DNA from: Candidatus Alistipes faecigallinarum
GTDB lineage: Bacteria; Bacteroidota; Bacteroidia; Bacteroidales; Rikenellaceae
Length of the DNA stretch: 64,000 nt
Assembly: GCA_019115605.1 (NCBI GenBank)
Contig: DXDG01000011.1
Location: 1 to 64,000 of the forward strand
Direction of reading: 5' to 3'
Shown one piece after another: positions 59,227 through 64,000 of the stretch. Within the stretch, counting starts at the first letter, position 1; every line of letters begins with the position of its first letter. Made by a program: the position numbers and the translations under genes. A model generated the notes under the pieces. That model had not been told where the DNA came from. It saw only the letters and a program-made list of their open reading frames with translations, and did not search any database.

Positions 59227-61553
59227 CAGTTCACGCAGATTTCATCCACGAAGAGGAAGCCCTTCTTGCCGCGGGCTCCGTGCCACTCGGGGATCGGGTT
59301 CACGGTCTGCGCCTCGACACGCAGGTAGCGGGCCGAGGTCTCGGGGAACGACACCGTGTATTTCTTCAGGGTATCGGGATCGGCGGCCGTCTCCATCGGG
59401 ATCTCGATGCGGCCCACCTCGGTGAAGGTCTCCCCGTCGTCCGAGGTGCTGGCAACGAGCGTCAGCGGCGGGAAGATATCCTCGCCCTTCGAGACGAGCG
59501 TGCCGAGGCACACCTCGCTGTACGAGGCACCCGACATGTCGATCACCACGTCCATCGGATCGCCGAACCAGCCCGTCCAGTCGCCGTTGGCGTAGCTGAA
59601 GTAGCTCTCCACGCCGTCCACGAGCGTGGCCGGAGCACCGAAACGGTACTTCTCCAGCGGCTGGGTGCGCATCACGACCGGGTGGCCCATCGCCTTGTTG
59701 TCGGCGAAGACGCGCTCCAGCACCCGCGAACGGTTCTCTCCGCGGACAGCCACGGCCTTGAGCGTGCAGCCCTCGCGGATCTCGACCGGCGCCGTATAGC
59801 GCGTGCTCTCGGTCGTCGGATCCGTGCCGTCGAGCGTATAGTAGATCGGCGCGTCGCCGAGTGTCGAGAGCGACACCTCGACGCACTGCTTCTCGGGATT
59901 GCTCCGCACCTCGGCATGCACGCCGAAGACCACGGGCGAATAGTTGTAGCCCATGCGGGTGTAGAGATCGACGAAGTGCGGCAGCGCCCCGGCGAAACGA
60001 TCCCACTCGCGGCGTCCCTTGTCGCACCACTGCACCTCGCTCAAGGCGGCCATGCGCGGCAGCAGCATGTACTCCAGATGCTCGGGCGAAAGGACATACT
60101 CCGTCCAGAGGTTCGCCTGAATGCCCAGGATATGGTCGCTCAGCTCCTGCGCGAGCGAGTCGGGAATCGGCTCGTAGGAGTAGACCTTCTCGACGGGCAG
60201 GTAGCCGCCGATGCCGAAGGGCTCGTTCTCAACGTCGCGGGACTGGTAGTAGTCGAAGTAGAAGTGCGTCGTGGGGGTCATGATGGCGTCGTGGCCCAGC
60301 TTGGCCGCGGCGATGCCGCCCTCCGAACCGCGCCACGACATGACGGTGGCGTCCGGGGCCAGTTCACCTTCGAGGATCTCGTCCCAGCCGATGATGCGGC
60401 GGCCGTGCTCGTTGAGGAACTTCTCGACGCGGGCCGTAACATAGCTCTGGAGGTAGTACTCGGCGGCATGCTTCTCGTCGCCCTTGATACCCAGCTCGCG
60501 GATCTTCGCCTGGCAGACGGGGCACTTCTCCCAGCGCGTCTTCGGACACTCGTCGCCGCCGATGTGGATATACTCCGAGGGGAAGAGCTCCATGACCTCC
60601 GTGAGAACATTCTCCAGGAACTCGAAGGTCTTCTCCTTGCCGACGCACAGCACATCTTCGGCAACGCCCCAGCGGCCCCACACCTCATACGGGCCTCCGG
60701 TGCATCCCAGCTCGGGATAGCAGGCCAGCGCGGCGAGCATGTGGCCCGGAAGGTCGATCTCGGGGATCACCGTAATGCCGCGGGCAGCCGCATAGGCCAC
60801 CACCTCGCGGATCTCGTCCTGCGTGTAGTAACCGCCGTAGGGCACGCCGTCGTACTGGTCCCAGTTCTTCTTGACGACCGTACCCTTGCGGATGCTGCCG
60901 AACTCGGTCAGACGGGGGTAGCGCTTGATCTCGATGCGCCAGCCCTGGTCGTCCGTGAGGTGCCAGTGCAGGCGGTTGAGCTTGTGGAAGGCCATCAGGT
61001 CGATGATCTTCTCGACCTCCTCCTTCGAGAAGAAGTGGCGCGCCACGTCGAGCATCAGACCGCGGTAGGCAAAGCGCGGGGCATCGTCGATCGCAACGCA
61101 CGGCAGCGTCCAGGCGGTCGCGGCATCGTCCTCACCGCCGAAGAAGGCGGCGGGCAGCAGCTGCTTGACCGTCTGCACGGCATAGAGGAAGCCGGGTAGC
61201 GACGACGCACGGACCGTAACGCCCGAAGCGGCCACGTCGAGCTGGTAGCGCTCGGCGTCGAGCGCCTCGTCCACGATGAAGCGGAAGCCCTCGCCGGCCG
61301 CCGGGTCGGCGACATACGACACGGCGCTCCCGGCCTGCGTGGCCTCCGACAGCCGGGCGGCAAACTCCTCGACCACGGCACGCGAAGCCTCGTCGAGGCG
61401 CTCGTCGCAGGTGAAGGCGGCACCCGCCACGGCATACGTGCCCGAGCGGGGGGTCAGCTCATTGGGATAGGGAATCAATTCGTAGGTGTTCGTCTTCCCG
61501 GCACACGAGGTCAGGAGCAGCGACGACACGAACAAGGCAAGCAATCTGTTCAT
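59226..61553 (-). CDS. Glycoside hydrolase family 20 beta-N-acetylhexosaminidase, lipoprotein
   Basis: The second GH20 enzyme of the locus. The 775-residue protein is a lipoprotein (lipobox LLTSC, C17). After Cys come AGKTNT, with no acidic surface signal, so it probably faces the periplasm. The N-terminal GH20b domain covers about 25-155. The barrel (about 158-510) has FAYRGLMLDVARHFFSKEEV, LNRLHWHLTDDQGWRIEI, IPEIDLPGHMLA and catalytic Asp334-Glu335 in HIGGDECPK. A chitobiase C-terminal-like Ig domain (about 545-615, YYTLDGTDPTTESTRYTAPVEI) and a discoidin-like domain (about 630-775) follow. It lies between susD and the other GH20 gene. Confidence 0.95.
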   Translation of the reverse strand: MNRLLALFVSSLLLTSCAGKTNTYELIPYPNELTPRSGTYAVAGAAFTCDERLDEASRAVVEEFAARLSEATQAGSAVSYVADPAAGEGFRFIVDEALDAERYQLDVAASGVTVRASSLPGFLYAVQTVKQLLPAAFFGGEDDAATAWTLPCVAIDDAPRFAYRGLMLDVARHFFSKEEVEKIIDLMAFHKLNRLHWHLTDDQGWRIEIKRYPRLTEFGSIRKGTVVKKNWDQYDGVPYGGYYTQDEIREVVAYAAARGITVIPEIDLPGHMLAALACYPELGCTGGPYEVWGRWGVAEDVLCVGKEKTFEFLENVLTEVMELFPSEYIHIGGDECPKTRWEKCPVCQAKIRELGIKGDEKHAAEYYLQSYVTARVEKFLNEHGRRIIGWDEILEGELAPDATVMSWRGSEGGIAAAKLGHDAIMTPTTHFYFDYYQSRDVENEPFGIGGYLPVEKVYSYEPIPDSLAQELSDHILGIQANLWTEYVLSPEHLEYMLLPRMAALSEVQWCDKGRREWDRFAGALPHFVDLYTRMGYNYSPVVFGVHAEVRSNPEKQCVEVSLSTLGDAPIYYTLDGTDPTTESTRYTAPVEIREGCTLKAVAVRGENRSRVLERVFADNKAMGHPVVMRTQPLEKYRFGAPATLVDGVESYFSYANGDWTGWFGDPMDVVIDMSGASYSEVCLGTLVSKGEDIFPPLTLVASTSDDGETFTEVGRIEIPMETAADPDTLKKYTVSFPETSARYLRVEAQTVNPIPEWHGARGKKGFLFVDEICVN
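60559..60641 (-). repeat. 83-bp near-identical tract shared by the two GH20 genes (copy 2)
   Basis: Second copy of the tract at 58253-58335, with two base differences; it covers the codons just before and including the catalytic HIGGDE motif. Confidence 0.85.
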
Positions 61554-61586
61554 AACGTATTTTTAGAAATTAGGTTTCGGCACAGG

Positions 61587-61660
61587 CATCCGCCCGGCGG
61601 GCCGGATGCGGTTTGGGAGCAAGTTATCTGCAAAGATAACGGTTTCAGCGGAAGAAACCG
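61587..61660 (-). promoter_or_regulatory. Promoter region of the GH20 genes with abutting inverted repeats
   Basis: The minus-strand -7 box TATCTTTG (61638-61631) lies inside a perfect inverted repeat GTTATCT-GCAA-AGATAAC (61623-61640). Directly upstream is a second inverted repeat CGGTTTC/GAAACCG (61640-61660). Downstream, in the predicted leader, GCATCCG/CGGATGC (61586-61609) forms a hairpin. A repressor or activator acting at the two upstream repeats would control the GH20 pair separately from susCD. Confidence 0.55.
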
Positions 61661-61735
61661 CCGGATCTCTCCGAAAATCGGGCAAATACAGCAAAAAAAG
61701 CGGCGGCGGCTCCCGGTTTTGCGCGCCTCCTTCCG

Positions 61736-61766
61736 AAAAGGGGCCCGCCGCAAAGCAGCGAGCCCC
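61736..61766 (-). terminator. Terminator after susD
   Basis: On the minus strand GGGGC-T-CGC-T-G pairs with C-G-GCG-G-GCCCC (two mismatches) and is followed by TTTTCGG, 23 nt after the susD stop codon. It is imperfect, so some read-through into the GH20 genes is possible. Confidence 0.6.
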
Positions 61767-61788
61767 CGTTTCGAAATTCCGGCAGCGA

Positions 61789-63543
61789 TCAGAAGTTGCC
61801 CTTGCCGGCCTGATCCCACCACAGGCGCGTACCGGCATTGTCGCCGCTCGTACCGCCCGTTGCCTCGGCGTTGAGCATTCCGATGGCGGCATTCACCGCC
61901 TCGGTGTTCGAGTTGAGTTCGTTCTCGTTGTAGGGCAGACGGCGCGGACCATCCTCGGTGCTGACTACACCGTTGCTCTCGTTCTGCTTGACCAGGAAGA
62001 GCTTCGGATAACCCGTCCGGCGGTACTCGGCCCACGCCTCGTTCGAGAGCGGGAAGAGGGCGATCCACTTCTGCGTGATGATGCGCTGGAGCTTCTCCTC
62101 ATCCGTGGCCGCATCATTCCACTTTACGCTCAGGTCGTTCTCGTTCACCGAGTTGTAGCCCGACGTTGCAGGATCTACATAGTCGAGCGGCAGCGACGTA
62201 CCATTGATATAGGCATTGATCGTCTCGTCCGAAGCCAGCGTGCTCCAGTTGTCGGGCAGCGCCTGCTTGAACTCGCTGTATCCCTGCTCGGCAAAGGCGG
62301 CGCGATAGGCATACTGGTTCCGGATCGAGGTGCGGATACCCGTCTCGTAGAGCGTCTGCACGCTCTCGCTGCCCAGATTCCAGCGCAGCTTCGCCTCGGC
62401 ACGCAGGAACCACCCCTCGGCGGCGAACAGAATGGGCTGCGGCATCGTGAAGGTTCCGGCCCATCCCGAATAGTTGCTGTACATGTTGGGCTTGCCGCCG
62501 ATCGGACAGCCGGCCGGCAGACCGAGATAGGAGGTTCCCGGCTTGAGCTTCTCGCCCGTATCGGGATCGGTCAGATAATCCGACTCGTTGAAGATCTCGA
62601 ATCCGTTGTCGTCAGTACCGATGGCCTTGGCTCCGCTCTTGACGATCGGCTTCGTGTTCTTCGTGAAGTAGAGCGGCAGACGCGGGTCGTTGTAGCCCTT
62701 GAGCATCGTTACGAGCGAAGCGTTGGCGCCGCAGTCGCCCCAGTTGAACATGAGCCACATCTCGTTCTCGAAGCCCTTCGAGATGAGGATGTCCGTATCG
62801 GTCAGCACGCCGCCCTGAACGGCCTCGGCCGCATACTGCTGGGCCAGTGCCGGAGCGACCTTCACCATGCGCAGGGCGATGCGCAGCTTGAGCTGGTTGG
62901 CCACCTGCAGCCACAGCGCGTGGTCGCCGTTGCACCAGATGTCGAAGCCTCCCAGACCGGGCGTCTCCGTGGCAAAGCCCTCGATGGCCTTGTTGAGCTG
63001 CGAGATCATTGTCTCGTAGATCTGCTCCTGCGTATCGTAGGCGTACGAGCCCGGACGCTCGGGAAGCTCGTCGGCGGCAATCACCGACGAATAGGGAACC
63101 GGTCCATAGGTGTCGGTGTAGTTGAGCAGGTTGTAGACCTCAACCACACGCACGACGGCGGCGAAGTCGGGCTGGTTGTTTGTCTCGCACTGACGGATCA
63201 GACGGCGCGTGTTGTTGAAGATCTTCTGCATGAAGTTCTCGTGCATGCCGCCGCAGTGTCCGCGGTTCATGTTGTAGCGCTGGTTCGTGAAGCCGCCGTT
63301 GGGGCTCTCGAAATAACCGCCGTAGATGTCGATCTGCAGATTCGTCCAGAACTGGAAGAGGTTCTGCTGGCAGGGATAGCTGTAACTCATCGGTGTGGTG
63401 AACTGCGCCTCGAAGGGAAGATCCTCGGGGTTCACCTCGTAGGGATTGGTGTTCAGCTCCTCGAAATCGCCGGTGCAACTTCCCAACAAAGCGATCGGGA
63501 GAGCCAGTGCGGCGGCGTATCGGATGATATTCTTGAGTTTCAT
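61789..63543 (-). CDS. SusD/RagB-family glycan-binding lipoprotein
   Basis: A 584-residue surface lipoprotein that pairs with the SusC-type barrel encoded just upstream. The lipobox is LLGSC (C23) followed by TGDFEELNTNPYEV, a common opening of this SusD subgroup. The helical scaffold is visible in AAVVRVVEVYNLLNYTDTYGPVPYSS, LWLQVANQLKLRIALRMVKVAPALAQQYAAEAVQ and FAAEGWFLRAEAKLRW. The C-terminal part shows LQRIITQKWIALFPLSNEAWAEYRRTGYPKL. It follows susC by 19 nt. The GH20 neighbours suggest N-acetylhexosamine-containing glycans as ligands. Confidence 0.93.
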   Translation of the reverse strand: MKLKNIIRYAAALALPIALLGSCTGDFEELNTNPYEVNPEDLPFEAQFTTPMSYSYPCQQNLFQFWTNLQIDIYGGYFESPNGGFTNQRYNMNRGHCGGMHENFMQKIFNNTRRLIRQCETNNQPDFAAVVRVVEVYNLLNYTDTYGPVPYSSVIAADELPERPGSYAYDTQEQIYETMISQLNKAIEGFATETPGLGGFDIWCNGDHALWLQVANQLKLRIALRMVKVAPALAQQYAAEAVQGGVLTDTDILISKGFENEMWLMFNWGDCGANASLVTMLKGYNDPRLPLYFTKNTKPIVKSGAKAIGTDDNGFEIFNESDYLTDPDTGEKLKPGTSYLGLPAGCPIGGKPNMYSNYSGWAGTFTMPQPILFAAEGWFLRAEAKLRWNLGSESVQTLYETGIRTSIRNQYAYRAAFAEQGYSEFKQALPDNWSTLASDETINAYINGTSLPLDYVDPATSGYNSVNENDLSVKWNDAATDEEKLQRIITQKWIALFPLSNEAWAEYRRTGYPKLFLVKQNESNGVVSTEDGPRRLPYNENELNSNTEAVNAAIGMLNAEATGGTSGDNAGTRLWWDQAGKGNF

Positions 63544-63562
63544 AATCTTGTTATCGCTTTTA

Positions 63563-64000
63563 TTAGAAGTTAAGTTTTACGTTCAGACCGAAGCTGCGCG
63601 TCGTGGGCAGGTTGAAGATATCGAAGCCCTGCACGCCGTTGCCCGTACCCATCGAAACGTCGGGATCCATCGGAGCCTCCTTGTAGAAGAAGAAGAGGTT
63701 GCGGGCGATGAGCGACAGGGTCAGGTTCTTGGACTGTCCGAACAGATCGCGGAACGTATAGCCGAACGAAATCTCGCGCATGCGGACGTTCGTGGCGTCA
63801 TAGACGTAATCCTCGTTGTTGTACTGCGAGTTGTAGTTCGTGGCGCCCACCAGGTCGTAGTATTTCTGCACGTCGGTGAAGCGGACACCCTCGCGCTCGA
63901 CATATCCGCGGTCGCGGGCATCGGCCGTGCGCTGCGATACGCCCCAGCCGTCGAGCGCCGCCTCGGTCATCGAGAGCACCTTGCCGCCGAAGCGGAAGTC
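63563..64000 (-). CDS. SusC/RagA-family TonB-dependent transporter (C-terminal part; runs off the right edge)
   Basis: The last 145 or so codons of a SusC-type barrel. The visible part begins DFRFGGKVLSMTEAALDGWGVSQRT and ends with typical closing barrel strands: YVYDATNVRMREISFGYTFRDLF, LTLSLIARNLFFFYKEAPMDPDVSMGTGNGVQGFDIFNLPTTRSFGLNVKLNF with the terminal Phe. The phrase APxDPDxSxGTGNxxQGFDxFNLPTTRSFG is typical of the SusC group. Plug, TonB box and signal peptide lie outside the window. susD follows after 19 nt. Confidence 0.93.
   Translation of the reverse strand, partial: DFRFGGKVLSMTEAALDGWGVSQRTADARDRGYVEREGVRFTDVQKYYDLVGATNYNSQYNNEDYVYDATNVRMREISFGYTFRDLFGQSKNLTLSLIARNLFFFYKEAPMDPDVSMGTGNGVQGFDIFNLPTTRSFGLNVKLNF

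Overview
The window looks like chromosomal DNA of a Bacteroidales gut commensal, most like Alistipes/Rikenellaceae. It combines Bacteroidetes hallmarks with unusually high coding GC: two SusC/SusD pairs, Bat proteins, an SDR-type threonine dehydrogenase, GLUG and BACON lipoproteins, and promoters with a TAnnTTTG -7 element. Codons are strongly G/C-ending, so the antisense frames hold many long shadow ORFs that I did not annotate. The genus is an inference from family content and base composition. I saw no rRNA, CRISPR array, insertion sequence, integrase or prophage.

Layout. 1-1339: 5' part of clpB (minus). 1545-1964: exported 5-hydroxyisourate hydrolase. 2168-7190 (plus): dnaX with an A10 slippage site, tyrS, folB, and an NSS-family sodium symporter. 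7393-8628 (minus): ribH and a membrane-anchored TPR protein. 8734-10109 (plus): recF and a DUF721/DciA-like gene. 10194-14643 (minus): OmpA-family protein, B12-dependent ribonucleotide reductase nrdJ, RidA. 14826-15707 (plus): META-domain lipoprotein and a frameshifted TonB-domain gene. 15870-21898 (minus): fumarase, batD, batE, recR, mdh. 22406-23407 (plus): class II aldolase. 23487-26235 (minus): threonine dehydrogenase, cupin, alpha/beta hydrolase, Cys-rich protein. 26348-26419: tRNA-Thr(GGT). 26717-29972 (plus): membrane-embedded AraC regulator and a fimbrillin/GLUG lipoprotein.

30794-46229 (plus) is a large co-directional cluster: SusC, SusD, two unrecognised lipoproteins, two leucine-rich-repeat lipoproteins (one with a BACON domain), a subtilisin-family lipoprotein protease, a DUF1573 protein and a lipocalin-like lipoprotein. 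There is a protease and no glycoside hydrolase, so it reads as a surface protein/peptide-acquisition locus more than a glycan locus. 46478-48661 is an aromatic amino acid operon (pheA, DAHP synthase-chorismate mutase). It is headed by a Phe/Tyr-rich leader peptide and a terminator, a complete-looking transcription attenuator. 48759-53176 is a PhoB/PhoR-like two-component system with a PiT phosphate transporter; both promoters carry the same 15-bp motif. 53324-53434 looks like a small non-coding RNA. 53433-53825: DUF2721 protein. 54125-57081: pflB-pflA. 57154-64000 (minus): a second Sus locus with SusC (partial), SusD and two GH20 beta-hexosaminidases, suggesting N-acetylglucosamine/galactosamine glycan use.

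The most notable regulatory signals are the Phe/Tyr attenuator, the dnaX slippage site where both shifted frames stop at once, the shared Pho-type operator, tandem DnaA boxes upstream of nrdJ, a perfect 19-bp tandem repeat between the AraC regulator and the fimbrillin-like gene, and the orphan promoter-terminator unit after the phosphate transporter.
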